A stretch of 64,000 nt of DNA from Eriocheir sinensis (Eukaryota > Arthropoda > Malacostraca > Decapoda > Varunidae): NCBI RefSeq assembly GCF_024679095.1, contig NC_066516.1, positions 19,747,535-19,811,534 on the forward strand, given 5' to 3'. The notes below the pieces were generated by a model that was not told the origin of the DNA, searched no databases, and saw only the letters and a program-made list of their open reading frames with translations. The position numbers and the translations under genes were made by a program. Position 1 is the stretch's first letter. Every line of letters begins with the position of its first letter. Shown here piece after piece: positions 11,060-24,639 of the stretch.

Positions 11060-11459
11060 GTTATCTCCACTGCTCTTCTCCTTCACCCGTACATCCCCCT
11101 CCCACCTCCCTCTCACCCTTCCATATATACCCCCACAATTCCCACCTCTACACACCAGTCCTCCACTTTACAGTTCCTCCCACATACTCCTCTTAACCTC
11201 TACAGTTATTAACACTTCCACACTTCTCCATTCCACAATCTATCCTCTCTCACCACAATCCTCCACTTCACAATTCTTCCCACACACACCATAACTACCA
11301 TTTCCACAATTCACTAAACTGTTTATCCCACACACACTTCGACAGTCTTCTACAGTCCCCCACTCCGCAGCTTTCCACATAAACCTTCCTCTTTTAACAA
11401 TTATTCCACACTTCTCCGTGACACAAGACCTCCCATGTGACACAAGACCATGTAAGGCT
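11060..11459. repeat. Decayed minisatellite, left part (CCACAATCCTCCACTTC words)
   Basis: Recurring CCACAATCCTCCACTTCACA-like and CCCACACACACC-like words in units of roughly 40-65 bp. The array continues at 12078-12240, on the other side of the foldback element. Confidence 0.65.
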
Positions 11460-11467
11460 CCACAATC

Positions 11468-12077
11468 GGTAAAGATTCGTATTAGGTCCGTGCCAGTATC
11501 TCATAATCTACTTTATGAAACATCAGTATCTCTTCATATATCTGTTCTACAAACCTTCAACAGTCATGGAAACGCTTTGAAAATCCAATTCAAGGACTTT
11601 TTTTTTACTCTTGAAAATACGGGATAATGTTTACGAAAGCGCGTCGCCTTCTCTGGTGCTGGCCGCGGCGACGCTGCAGCCGCCGCAGCCGTAAAATAGC
11701 TCGCAAAGGGTTTAGGGTCGGGGAGCATATTCAAACTACTCCAACCGAACTTTATGACCTACTAACGGGGGGGCTGCGCCCCCCTCGACCCCCCGTTCTA
11801 ACCAGGACCCCCCCCACATGTATATGTGACTTATTTCAGCGAGGAGGTATTTCTCGCAACACCGGCTGCAGCGCCGCCGCGGCCAGCACCAAAGGAGGCG
11901 ACGCGCTTTCGTAAATATTATCCCCTATTTTCATGAGTAAAAAAAAAGTCCTTGAATTGGATTTTCAAAGCGTTTCCATGACTGTTGAAGGTTTGTATAA
12001 AAGATATATGAAGAGATAGTGATGTTTCATAAGGTAGGTGATGAGATACTGGCACGGACCTAAAACTAATCTTAACC
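11468..12077. mobile_element. 610-bp foldback / MITE-like DNA transposon
   Basis: The left arm, 11468-11682, and the right arm, 11863-12077, are inverted copies of each other over about 215 bp. Both start GGTWAAGATT and run through GGTCCGTGCCAGTATCTC, CAGTCATGGAAACGC and GGTGCTGGCCGCGGCG. The ~180-bp middle contains a G7/C6 hairpin at 11767-11802. The element is flanked by a perfect 8-bp direct repeat CCACAATC (11460-11467 and 12078-12085). The only internal open frame runs across both arms and is not a transposase. It is a non-autonomous element. An 8-bp duplication suits hAT, P or Merlin; such long arms are more MULE-like. Confidence 0.85.
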
Positions 12078-12240
12078 CCACAATCTTCCACTTTAAAATT
12101 ATTCTCAACCTTTCCACACTTCTCCACTACACACTTTATCCTCCCCCCCCCCCCACATACACCACCACAGTCCTCCACAGTCCTCCACTTCACAACTATT
12201 CTCCCCCCCCCCCACACACACACACCCTTTTCACCTCTCT
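12078..12240. repeat. Decayed minisatellite, right part
   Basis: CCACAATCTTCCACTTTA and CCACAGTCCTCCACTTCACA words continue the array interrupted by the foldback element. C-runs and CACACA are included. Confidence 0.6.
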
Positions 12241-13525
12241 TCTACACCCCCACACAACTAGCAGTCCAGGTGTGTCATCTTCCAGCAGGTGAGAAATGGA
12301 AGGTGTGAGGGGAGCGGAGAGAAAGGACTGGTCGCACCTGGTTTATGAACGCGACACCTTGCAATACCTTGGTTCAGAACGGGTGAGAGGTGCGTTGAGG
12401 TGTGTGTGGGGGGGGGATGAATGTCGTGAACCAGCATCAAAGGTAGCAATGACAGGCAAAAGGAGGTATGTCACATCAAACAGCAAGGCGATATATAACT
12501 CCTTCATTTTGTTCCCTTCCGCCTTCATCCGTCCAGTCACCCAAGAGACGGCAGCGGAGACGGAAGCAGCGACACCATCACCCTATACACGACGTTACTC
12601 AGGCTAGTGACGCGATGATGCTTTCGTATATAACCATCAGCCCCGCGTTCCCCCTCCCTGCGCCATCATGCGTCACAAGGGAAGAGGAAGGAAAAGAAGG
12701 GAAGAGACGATGAACGATTTGTGGTTGCGGTGTCCTTGGCTGGAGAGGAGTAAGAAAAGGAGGAAATAAGAGAGGAAGGAAACAGGAAGGAGAGCCGAGG
12801 GAAGGAAGGAAGGAGGGAAGAAAAAGGAGGGAAAGAAAGAAGGTACACTTTGTCGTTTGGTTTTATTAATCTTAGGCCACTCGAGGTCTTTGGCTGCAGA
12901 GGGATGTAAAAAGGAAGGAAGTAGGAAGGAAAAATACATGAAAACATTTTCCCGTGTGGTATAAATGAATTTTGTCCTCTTCAAGTCAAGCTTTCTTCTG
13001 GGGAGGGATGAGATGAAGCAGCAGGGAAGGAGAAGAGGAAGGAAGCGGGAAGGATAAATAAAAAAATAATATGGAGAACGCTTCGACCTGCGGTTTCAAG
13101 GTCTCTCGTCCATCTCAAAGTCCATTATCGCTGTGACCCTCAACCCAACAAGAGCGGCAGTTTCTTCGGCGCCTCGAGGATTAGATACGGCAGGAGGGCG
13201 CGGGCAAGGGCGAAGGCGAGGCAAGGGAAGACGTGAAAGATTTAAGCATCAATTCGTCTTGGGTGAAGGATCGGATGGAAGGAGGTGGCTGGAGGAGGGG
13301 AGGTAGAGGGGTGCCTGCTGCTGAGTCAGTCTAGGCGGGACCTGAAGAGCCAATCAGCCGCAGCCCTTCCACAAACGTCACTCCAATCATGGTCTTTCGC
13401 GGAATTGCAGGGGAAAGGAATGCTGCTCTTCCGCCCTTCAGCTCCTCTTTCGATAAGGAAGGAGAGAGCGGAGTGATGGCGGGTTGGTGGGTGAGGGGTG
13501 TGGGGTGGGAGGGGGAGGGGTGGGA
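12241..13525. other. No recognisable gene; purine-rich GGAAGGAAGG patches
   Basis: 12241-12660 and 13080-13420 look unique but show no recognised protein. 12680-13060 is GGAAGG/AAAGAAGG purine-rich sequence whose minus-strand Phe/Ser-rich frames are artefacts. Confidence 0.4.
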
Positions 13526-13531
13526 GTGGGG

Positions 13532-14272
<741 letters not shown>

Positions 14273-14423
14273 TCCCAATCATCCTATCCAAAACTGTGTT
14301 CTCTTCACCCTCGCATAAAAGCTCCAATTCTCAATATCCTCGCGATTTTCGTCCTCGCCTCCTTTATCCCTCAAGACCGAGCCTCAAGACAATACTCCGA
14401 CAAGCGCTCGACAAACACACACT

Positions 14424-14424
<1 letters not shown>

Positions 14425-14466
<42 letters not shown>

Positions 14467-14897
14467 GAAATTAATAGTACCATAACTTATTAATTATTGC
14501 TTCCTGACAATTGAATGATACTGGTGCCTGTTCATATATGGATAATGAGCACTATTGCCTGGCCAATTACCATCAACTTAGTACCTCATTACGTATAATA
14601 TTGCCAATCCAAAGGTAATAAGCATCATAGTTTAAAACCCTCGTCTTATGAAATTAAATAAAAAGTTTATATCCAGTTTATGAAAAAAAAAAGCTGTGAA
14701 TATGATGGCATACTCGCGTTTGTTCTACAACAGCCGCGTATACAAATGTTTGACTGGTAAAAATAAAAAAAAATGGCTCAGTCTGCAAATAAGAATAATG
14801 CAGATATTTTTTTCATTAGTGTTTCATGCATTCTGAGTGATTCCAAAAGTCAACAAATGCACGAAATAAAAGGATGAGAGGGGACAAACACACACAC

Positions 14898-14965
<68 letters not shown>

Positions 14966-14966
14966 A
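14425..14966. repeat. Short (CT)n-(CA)n, AT-rich unique sequence, then (CA)n
   Basis: (CT)n-(CA)n at 14425-14466. 14470-14880 is AT-rich with no recognised feature. A (CA)n tract with one early interruption spans 14888-14964. Confidence 0.9.
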
Positions 14967-15390
14967 TGAAAGTAAAGTCAAGTTTACTCTTCAATATTTG
15001 TGTAAACTCGGTGTGTCAGCCCGCCGTGATTTTCATTAAGAGATCCCTGGCTGTGACTGGTAAAGGAGGAAGAGGAAGCGGAGGAGAAAAAGGAGATGAT
15101 GAGGAGGAGGAGGATGAAGTGGAAGATGACGACGCAGACGAAGAGAATGTGCAAAATGAGGTCAAGAAAGTTTGTCAGAAGTCACAAAGAAAGTAGTTTT
15201 TCGACTCCTGTGAGCGAGTGGAGAAGAAAGGACTTTGGAAGGGAGACTTAACAAACTTTACTTGTGGGTCAACACAAGGAAGGAGTAATGGGAGATGGTA
15301 CAAAGGGATGATAATGAAGGGAGAAGGGAGGGAAGGAGGAAGGAAGGAAAGGAATAAGAAAAATGAAGACATAAAGCGTAAGTTGTCACA
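14967..15390. other. Purine-rich (GGAGGA/GATGAGGA) sequence, no gene
   Basis: GAGGAGGAGGATGA-type low complexity at 15060-15150 and GGAAGGA-rich sequence at 15290-15350. Confidence 0.5.
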
Positions 15391-15448
15391 GGCGGTAAGT
15401 CAGCCTGCGAAGAACAGTGGTTTTCACCTTCACCACCTGTCCGGTCTA

Positions 15449-15656
15449 AAATAACCCTGTCACCGACTGTCACGACACGCCAGACGCTCGGCAACGGACA
15501 GGTAACGTCGGCATCTGCTGCTGTAGCCGGTCTGTTGACAAAAACCCCGACACACTCCCCTTCACGTGTCAGCCTCGGCAGGGCTTTCCCATAAACCTTC
15601 CCGCCATTGTGCTGGTGAATATAAAACAACAACAATCTTCCGTCCTGAGCATCCAT
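15449..15656 (-). CDS. Possible coding exon, unknown protein (low confidence)
   Basis: A minus-strand frame from an ATG at 15656 gives about 69 non-repetitive residues starting MDAQDGRLLLFYIHQHNGG and containing VWRVVTVGDRVILDR, before a possible donor GGACAG|GTGGTG near 15449. Composition is more protein-like than the surrounding repeat frames. No family is recognised, no strong acceptor precedes it, and past the possible donor the frame runs into low-complexity sequence. Chance is a serious alternative. Confidence 0.2.
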
Positions 15657-15933
15657 GACCTAATTCAGTCCTCCTAACAATGGTCGCCGCAGCAAAGTCA
15701 CTTTCCATCCCGTCAATTTTACCAACCCAGACAGTCACTCACATTCTTTCAGAATTACCAACATAACAAAGAGTCCCTTACTTTCCCTCCGTTTGCATAC
15801 CTGAAACATTACCATCACCACTCACAGGTAAAACATAAATTGCTATCAATACCCAAGGCTTCCAGTACATACAAGCAGTGTGTGCAACACCACAAGCAGT
15901 TATTTCCCGCAGTTTTACCAACATCATAAAAAT

Positions 15934-15976
15934 AAGTGATTATAATCATTTAATTATATAATCATTATAATCACTT
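15934..15976. repeat. AT-rich perfect inverted repeat (cruciform candidate)
   Basis: Arms AAGTGATTATAAT and ATTATAATCACTT, 13 bp each, around a 17-base AT loop. It ends 9 bases upstream of the SINE target-site duplication. Confidence 0.85.
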
Positions 15977-15998
15977 AAGTGTTTCCAACACCCAAACA

Positions 15999-16315
15999 CC
16001 CCACAACGGTGGCTGAGTGGTGCAGGCGCGGCGTCCAGGAGGAGGCAGGTTCGCGTGCCGCCCACCGCTATAAGCTGGGAATTGTTCAGTCATCGCCGAG
16101 TGGCTTAAGACTACCCACATGTCATGAAGACCATTTAACAACCCGCACTTTAGATTCTTTCTAAAAGAGGATCAAAGACGATCTCTGGGGGGCAGCATGT
16201 AAAAGGGTGCCACAATAAACACTTTTATGCACCATAACGGGATGGGGTCGAATACCAGACCCTGCAAATAAAAACTACTGGCCTCATGGGCGACACGCAA
16301 AAAAAGAAATAGTTA
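15999..16315 (+). mobile_element. tRNA-derived SINE with target-site duplication (SINE-1)
   Basis: The head has an RNA polymerase III A box TGGCTGAGTGG (16010-16020) and a B box GGTTCGCGTGCC (16048-16059), 27 bases apart, as in a tRNA gene. The body contains GCCGAGTGGCTTAAGACTAC and GTAAAAGGGTGCCACAATAA. It ends A-rich (GCAAAAAAAGAAATAGTTA). The flanks are a 14/15-bp direct repeat CCAACACC(C)CAAACA at 15985-15998 and 16316-16330. Confidence 0.9.
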
Positions 16316-16578
16316 CCAACACCCCAAACAAAGCAGAACGAAAGGTGTCACAAAGGGTATTGCAGTTTGAAGTCTCATGAGAAAATGAAAGAAAAGTTAC
16401 AGTGGAGGGGAAGGAAGGAAAACTCATGAGTGTATAGAAGGAGGAAGCGACGGGACCAAAGGCATGGGCATGAAGAAGAGCACCAGTACAGAATGAGATA
16501 AGAGTAAAGGTAGGGGACAGGTAAAGAAAGAAAATATAGGCGAAGTTATGATAGACAAAGTTAGGTAAAGATATGAAA

Positions 16579-16734
<156 letters not shown>

Positions 16735-16834
16735 GCAATAAGGTTCCGGGAATTCAGTAATTAGAGACTTAACAAACTTTACACAGCGAGCCATGAACTA
16801 ACTTAAAGCGAGTATTGGTGGACGCGTGCAAATG

Positions 16835-17400
16835 AATGGACTGACCGACTGACTGACTAACTGACTTACTTACTGACTGATTAAACAACTGGCTGACGGA
16901 CTGAACGACTGACTGACTGACTGAACGAATGAATGAATGAACGACCGACTGACTGACTGACTGATTGACTGACTGAACGGCTGACTGACTGACTGAGCAA
17001 CTGACTGACTGATTGAACAACTGAATGACTGAATGACTGACTGACTGACTAAATAACTGACTGACTAATTGAACAACTGATTGACTGACTGACTGACTGG
17101 CTAGCTTAGACTGACTGAATGACTGACTGACTGACTAATTGAACAACTGTTTGACTGACTGACTGACTGGCTAGCTTAGACTGACTGAATGACTGCCTGA
17201 CTGACTGATTAATTGACTGACTGACTAAAAGACTGGCTGAATGACTGAACCACAGATTGACTGACCGACTGATTGACCAACTGACTGATTAATTGACTGA
17301 CTGACTAAATGACCGAGTGACTGACGACTTAATGACTTTTTAATTGACTGACTAAATGAACGACTGACTGACTGACTGACTGACTGACTGATTGATAAAG
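16835..17400. repeat. (CTGA)n tetranucleotide region with higher-order units
   Basis: CTGACTGACTGA words with variant tetramers. A unit of about 85 bp carrying TGACTGGCTAGCTTAGACTG occurs twice (17060-17200). Ser-Val-Gln frames are repeat translations. Confidence 0.95.
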
Positions 17401-17408
17401 TGAGAGAC

Positions 17409-17649
<241 letters not shown>

Positions 17650-17759
17650 GGAGGTGGACCTGTCTTGGACGCATATCCTCCTGAAGGCTTAAAAAGTTTG
17701 GCCCGGGTTGTGCAGAGGCCTAAGTTTTCTATTGGTGGGTTGTGGGGAGCTTAGAGGGG

Positions 17760-18440
17760 GGGAGGAGGGGGGAAATAGTTAAGAGAGGAGTGGGGACTTT
17801 GGTATGGTGGGGATGTAAGAGGAAGGGAGAAGGAGAGACGGAGATGTTGAAGGGGAAGGAGGAGGGGAAGAGGTATAAGGAAGAGGAGTGAAGAGTCTGG
17901 TATGGAAGGGAAGTGAAAGAGAGGGGGAGAGGGAGGCAGCATTGATAAAGAGGTAGGAGGAAGAGGGAAGTCTGGTATGGAGTCGATGAGAGGGAAAGGG
18001 AAAAGGAGAGGCAGGTACGTTGAAGGGAAAGGAGGAGGGGAAAAGGTATAAGGAAGAGGAGTGAGGAATGAAAGAGGGAAGGAGAAGTAGAGGCAGCATC
18101 GTTGAAGAAAGTGGAGGAAAGGGATGTGAGAGAGAGAGAGGGAGGCAGTGATGTTAAAGGGGCTGGGAGGAGGGAAAGGATACTAGGAAGAGGAGTAAGG
18201 AGTCTGGTTTGATAGGGATGAAAAAAGAGAGGGAGAAGGATGGAGAGGTAGCGATGTTGAAGGGGGTGGTAGGATGGGAGTAATTGGTGATGAGGTAGAA
18301 AGAGGGATGCTGGGGTGGGAGGGAGAGGCAGCGAAGATGTTTGAGGAGGTGTAATTGAGGTGAGGTTGGTGATGGAATGAAGGGAGAGAAATTTTTATAG
18401 AAGAGGTGAGAGTGAGTGAGGAGAGAGTGAGAGGTAGTAG
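17760..18440. repeat. Purine-rich minisatellite, ~95-100-bp unit, ~7 copies
   Basis: Recurring blocks are GGTATAAGGAAGAGGAGTGA, GTCTGGTATGGAAGGGA, GGAGAAGGAGAGGCAG and GATGTTGAAGGGG. Copies are diverged but in constant order. Confidence 0.8.
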
Positions 18441-19310
18441 TAGTAAATATATTTTCATCTTATAGTGTAAAAGTGAAGAAAAAAAAAAACAATTGCAATT
18501 ATTTAGATGAGCGAGCAGAGGCCCTGGACGGGATAGTGAAAAGGAACGAGAGTGGATGGGAGGAATGGAAAGGGATTGAGGCATATAGATTTGAGGTTGA
18601 TGGTGACGGAGGGAGAGTGAATTAAAGGTAAAGATACGTTCTGATTTTTGTATAATGAATAATGAAAACACAAACTATTATACTGATATTTTTTTATTCT
18701 TCTTCTTTTATATTTCATTTCTTCCCGATCCTGATTTATGATTTTCTACCATCTTCTATTTTTCATTTTATTCTACAACCATACTTTCTTTATTTCAACT
18801 TTTTCGTTGGCTTAACTTTTGTTCTTTTCTATCAATCATTCATGGACGTTCGCTGAAGGTTTACTCTCTCTCTTATACAACTTCCTTATCCAGACTATCT
18901 TTATAAGCCACCACCACCACCACAACCTCTTTACTTCTCTCCCTCCCTCCTTCACTTTTCCTTTTTCCCGTCCTTCGCCTCTCCCCTGCCCACTAAACGC
19001 CCCCCAAAACATCTCTTCACTCCCCCAAACATCATCAAAATTTCTACTTTCCGTCTATCCCATGTTTGATTTTATTCCCCTCCCTACGTCCATTTGCTCC
19101 TATTCTGTCCTCATCAACAGCATTCCTCATTTTTCATCGCTTTTCCCTGCATGTTAGTACGTGACTAGTGCGTTAGGGTGTCCTCATCTGCTCCCCTTTC
19201 CTCACTACCAAGCCACGTGACCTACTTTCTCCCCTTGCCCCAACAAATTTCCATTCTTTAACTCAATTATGCACCTCTACATTATCCCTTCTTAGTCACT
19301 TCTTTACGCA
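18441..19310. other. No recognisable gene; AT- then pyrimidine-rich sequence
   Basis: 18441-18900 is AT-rich and 18900-19310 is pyrimidine-rich. Hydrophobic plus-strand frames here have no domain signature. Confidence 0.4.
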
Positions 19311-19311
19311 A

Positions 19312-19323
19312 CTACTACTACTT

Positions 19324-19363
<40 letters not shown>

Positions 19364-19368
19364 CACAA
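19312..19368. repeat. (CTA)n microsatellite
   Basis: About 17 CTA units with one TTC interruption. Confidence 0.95.
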
Positions 19369-19623
19369 CTGCAACTCCCTTCCCATTCCATCCAACATGT
19401 ACTATCTTCCCCACCCTCCTCCTACGCCTTTCCCGCTTCCCTACACTGTCCCATATTCCCCCCGCCCCTTTTCCTCCCCGATCCCCCTACCCCGAGAAGA
19501 AGGTCAAGAGATAGCACACGGAGAGCTTCAAATCCCGTTTAAGGTGATAAGATTACGATTTACAGTAATATTAAAAACTCTGGTCACACAGTTATTGCAT
19601 CACCTGGTGTGGGGGGTGGGGGA

Positions 19624-19842
<219 letters not shown>

Positions 19843-20240
19843 ACCGAATCTGCAAGTCGGCTAAACCAACTCTGAATTTCCTTTCTTTAATTAACTTTAT
19901 TCTTCAGACGCCGAGTCGCCCAATAAAACCCACTACCTAGCCACTTCCTCCTCCGCGGCAACATTTACATTTGAACCTTCACGAGGGCCCCATTTTTTTT
20001 ACTTCATTCCTCCTCTTTAGTCAGTTTCCCACCCCCTTCCTTTAATCCTTCCCTTCTTCAGCCTCATTTTTACCTTTTTTATATATCATGCCACTGATTC
20101 CTTCCTGTACTCATCTCTTATCCATTCTTTCAGTATTTACCTTCCTTACTTTCTCTTACTTTCTTTCTTTTTTTCTCTTTCTCTCGCTTATGTCATGTCA
20201 ATTTCCAGGATTTTGGCTGCTGACTATGCCAAGGCTTTTT

Positions 20241-20565
<325 letters not shown>

Positions 20566-20569
20566 AATG

Positions 20570-20900
20570 AAAAAAATATACCCGACAGTACATTTTTCTC
20601 ACAATATTTTCTTTTTCGGTCCGCGTCTGGGTTCTTGGACCGAGGCGCCGCGGGACCCGAGAAAGGCGAGGCGTGAGGTGAGGGGCCACAGGTGTACTCC
20701 GACAGGTGTCCCCGCCAGGTGGCTTAGCGTCTCTACACCCCCGGGCAGCCACCCTCGATTATATAACATCTTTCCCGGCAGTTTTGTTGTGCCAGAAAAG
20801 AGTGAACAGAAAAGGCCAAGAATAAAATAAAAGTGTTATCTCTCTATCTCAACGAGCTTTAGAACATAATAAAAGCGCAAATTCCCTAACCATTAACGGC
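20570..20900. other. GC-rich unique patch, no gene recognised
   Basis: 20620-20750 is CpG-rich. A minus-strand frame starts at an ATG at 20752, but it runs into the adjoining microsatellite and resembles no family I know. Confidence 0.4.
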
Positions 20901-20902
20901 TC

Positions 20903-21150
<248 letters not shown>

Positions 21151-21388
21151 GTTACCCTGCTCAAGTTTGGCAGCAGCGTGGAGCTTCAGGAAGTATGCCA
21201 ATACACGCATCGTTTGAGGCCGGGCAGCGGCAAGTGTATGTAATGCTCCATAGTTGGTTGGTTGGTCACTTTCAGCTCCTCTACCATCCTCCATCCTCCC
21301 TACCCCTCACCCCACTCCTCTCCGCCCTTCACACACTCCGCACTTCAAACATGGCATCTGTCTAGGTAAAGGAGGTTAACTAAAGCTC

Positions 21389-21390
<2 letters not shown>

Positions 21391-21467
<77 letters not shown>
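21391..21467. repeat. (GT)n microsatellite
   Basis: About 38 GT units between the two copies of the duplicated module. Confidence 0.98.
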
Positions 21468-21471
<4 letters not shown>

Positions 21472-21639
21472 GGAGTAAAGGTGGGAGACTAGCATCATAA
21501 CTATCTACGTTGAAATAGCCCCAGCAGAAATGGTAGATAATATAATTTTTTTATGTAAGATGTTGCGTTGGTAAGCTATTTTATGAACAGTGGTAATCAA
21601 TCAACCCTAACCCGATAGTGGTACGAGCAATGCATTTAT

Positions 21640-21782
21640 TTATATTTCTTAAAAGACGTTTATGATTATTTTGCTGCATGAGGATCTTCAGCCACTTGGC
21701 AATGGTTGAAAAATCGTAAACCGTCAGCAGGACCTCAACCTGGGATCCCACGTTGACTGCACTAATTCACAGATCACTGGAC

Positions 21783-21785
<3 letters not shown>
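21640..21785 (-). mobile_element. tRNA-headed SINE sharing the SINE-1 core (SINE-2)
   Basis: On the minus strand the sequence starts near 21785 with an A-box-like TGGTCCAGTGATCTG and a B-box-like GGTTGAGGTCC. It is followed by TTTCAACCATTGCCAAGTGG and CTGAAGATCC, which aligns with the SINE-1 core TCAGTCATCGCCGAGTGG and CTTAAGACT. It abuts the second CACCAT/CA module. The boundaries are approximate. Confidence 0.6.
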
Positions 21786-22470
<685 letters not shown>

Positions 22471-22479
22471 CAATAGTTA

Positions 22480-22720
22480 GCAATATCTTCGGAGGCCAGC
22501 CAGCCTGCCTCTCATCCTGCCTCTCAGCCTGCCTCTCAGTCTGTCTTCCAGCTAGTCAGTCATTTAGCCACTTAACCAGTCACTTAGGTAGCCGCCCAAT
22601 CACTTAGCCATTTATCCAGTCACTTAGCCACTCACTTATTTTGCCAGTTACCCAGAGAGTCAGTCCGTTAGTTAGCAAGCCACTCAGTTACCCTTCCAGT
22701 CGATCAGGCAACTTGTCGGT
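22480..22720. repeat. Degenerate CAGTCACTTAGC-type short repeat
   Basis: GCCTGCCTCTCA words, then ~12-mers of the form CAGTCACTTAGC varied throughout. Confidence 0.7.
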
Positions 22721-22999
22721 CAGTTCCACAGTTCACACACAGACGCAGACACACACGAACGAACGCGCGGACAAACGCCTACCCCTGCACACACACGAAC
22801 GTTGGGTCAGCAGTCAATCAATCCGAAAGTTTTAATCACGGGGGGAAACGCTATGTTACTTATGTAGGCGAGGCTGACGATGTGAAAAACGTTCCTCTTT
22901 TATGAAAACTGAAGGAAATATATTGGATTTCCGATTGACTGCAGCTGTAACGTACAATAATTCACTTACAACTATTACGATCACTATTTTTGTGCTCTT

Positions 23000-23400
23000 T
23001 GCTATTGGGTTATTACGATGTCTTGCTTTTCTCCTTCCTTAACTTCTTCCTATATTCTTTTTACTATTCCATTTTTTTTCCTTCCAATTCGCCTTATTTA
23101 TGTTCCTTCTTTCCTTACTTACTTCCTTCCTTCCTTTTTTACTCCTTTCCTTCGTTCCTTCCTTCCTTCTTTCCTTCCTTCCTCCTATTTCTCACTTTTA
23201 TTCCTTCCTTCCTTCCTTCCTTCCTTCCTCCTATTACACACTTTTATTCCTTCCTTCCTTCCTTCCTTCCTCCTATGTCTCACTTTATTTCCTTCTTATC
23301 TTCCTTCCATTCTTCCTTCGATCCAGAGCTTCTCATTCACTTGTTTTTCCTTTTCTTTTCACCTTTATATTTTTTTTAACACACCTGATATTTTAAGTCG
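23000..23400. repeat. (TTCC)n tetranucleotide region
   Basis: CCTTCCTTCCTT blocks with a larger unit (TCCTCCTATTTCTCACTTTT and similar) seen three times at 23180-23290. Confidence 0.9.
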
Positions 23401-23618
23401 CGTCACCACCACACTAAAATCACTCAACACCTACACTTGTCCGTCCGTCCGTTTGTCCGTCCGTGTTTAGGTCCGTCCGTGTTTGCTTGCGCGCGTCCGT
23501 TCGTCACAACAGAGGGGACACACTGACGCTGCTTATCTACGGAGCGTCAGCAGCAGCAGCAGGAGAAAGTGTCATAAAGATTAGCTGTCGCTCCTATCAC
23601 TAGACTGCAGAGAGTGAG

Positions 23619-23619
23619 C

Positions 23620-23695
<76 letters not shown>
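23619..23695. repeat. (GT)n microsatellite
   Basis: About 37 GT units. Confidence 0.98.
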
Positions 23696-23698
<3 letters not shown>

Positions 23699-23814
23699 CC
23701 GAGAATGGTGGCGCCGTGGAAAGGGGAACAAAATTAAACTAATGTGAAACTTATTCTAATGACGCCTTTTTTTTCTGGTCCCCTTCCATTTATTTTATCT
23801 CATCTGCACTATTT

Positions 23815-24165
23815 TTTACCTCCTCCTCCTCCGCTGTCACCTGCTTCACCTCCTCCTCCTCCTCCTCCCTTACGCCTTTTTCTCCTTATCTAATGTGACG
23901 TAAGGACTTCCTATATCAATTTGCGCATTTATGTTATTCTCTACTTTGTATTGCATCGTAAGAGTGTAGTTACTTTTAGCTTACCTGGTTCCTCCTCCCC
24001 TTCTTCCCTTACCTTCCTTTTCTCCCTCTTTCCTGCTCCCCTTACCTACCTGTCCCATTGCCTCCACCCACAGAAACGTTTCCTGTCCTCCTCCTCCTCC
24101 TCCTCCTCCTCCTCCTCCTCCTTCTCCTCATCTCCTTCCCTCCCTCTGCCCCCCCCCCCCTCTAC
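23815..24165. repeat. Pyrimidine-rich region with (TCC)n tracts
   Basis: CCTCCTCCTCC at 23820-23870 and (TCC)n at 24088-24125. Confidence 0.85.
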
Positions 24166-24258
24166 CTCACACCCCTTATCAATGACGCAAGTTTTTAGCT
24201 GGCAGGGGGACTATTTATAGTTTATCATTCCACTTACCGCCTTACCTTCCTTCACACA

Positions 24259-24261
<3 letters not shown>

Positions 24262-24292
<31 letters not shown>
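24262..24292. repeat. (CT)n microsatellite
   Basis: About 14 CT units, pyrimidine on the plus strand. Confidence 0.95.
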
Positions 24293-24294
<2 letters not shown>

Positions 24295-24357
24295 AACACT
24301 ATCACACGTTATTTTTAGAACAGAGTACATGACTTAAACGTTTCCCTAGCGATAACA

Positions 24358-24498
<141 letters not shown>

Positions 24499-24639
24499 AC
24501 ACCCCATCAAGAACAAACCACCGGCAGCCACATCCTCATTATCATCATCTAATTAACGTTATGATACTACATTTGCAACACTAATAATGAGAGTCGGCCT
24601 CACGTGAATGCCAGGTAAGCTTCCCTCATTAGCCGCATC

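Noticed and set aside
11627..11914. 95-codon plus-strand frame inside the foldback element as a transposase remnant
   Set aside because: It runs through both inverted arms and the GC hairpin, and has no DDE or zinc-finger signature.
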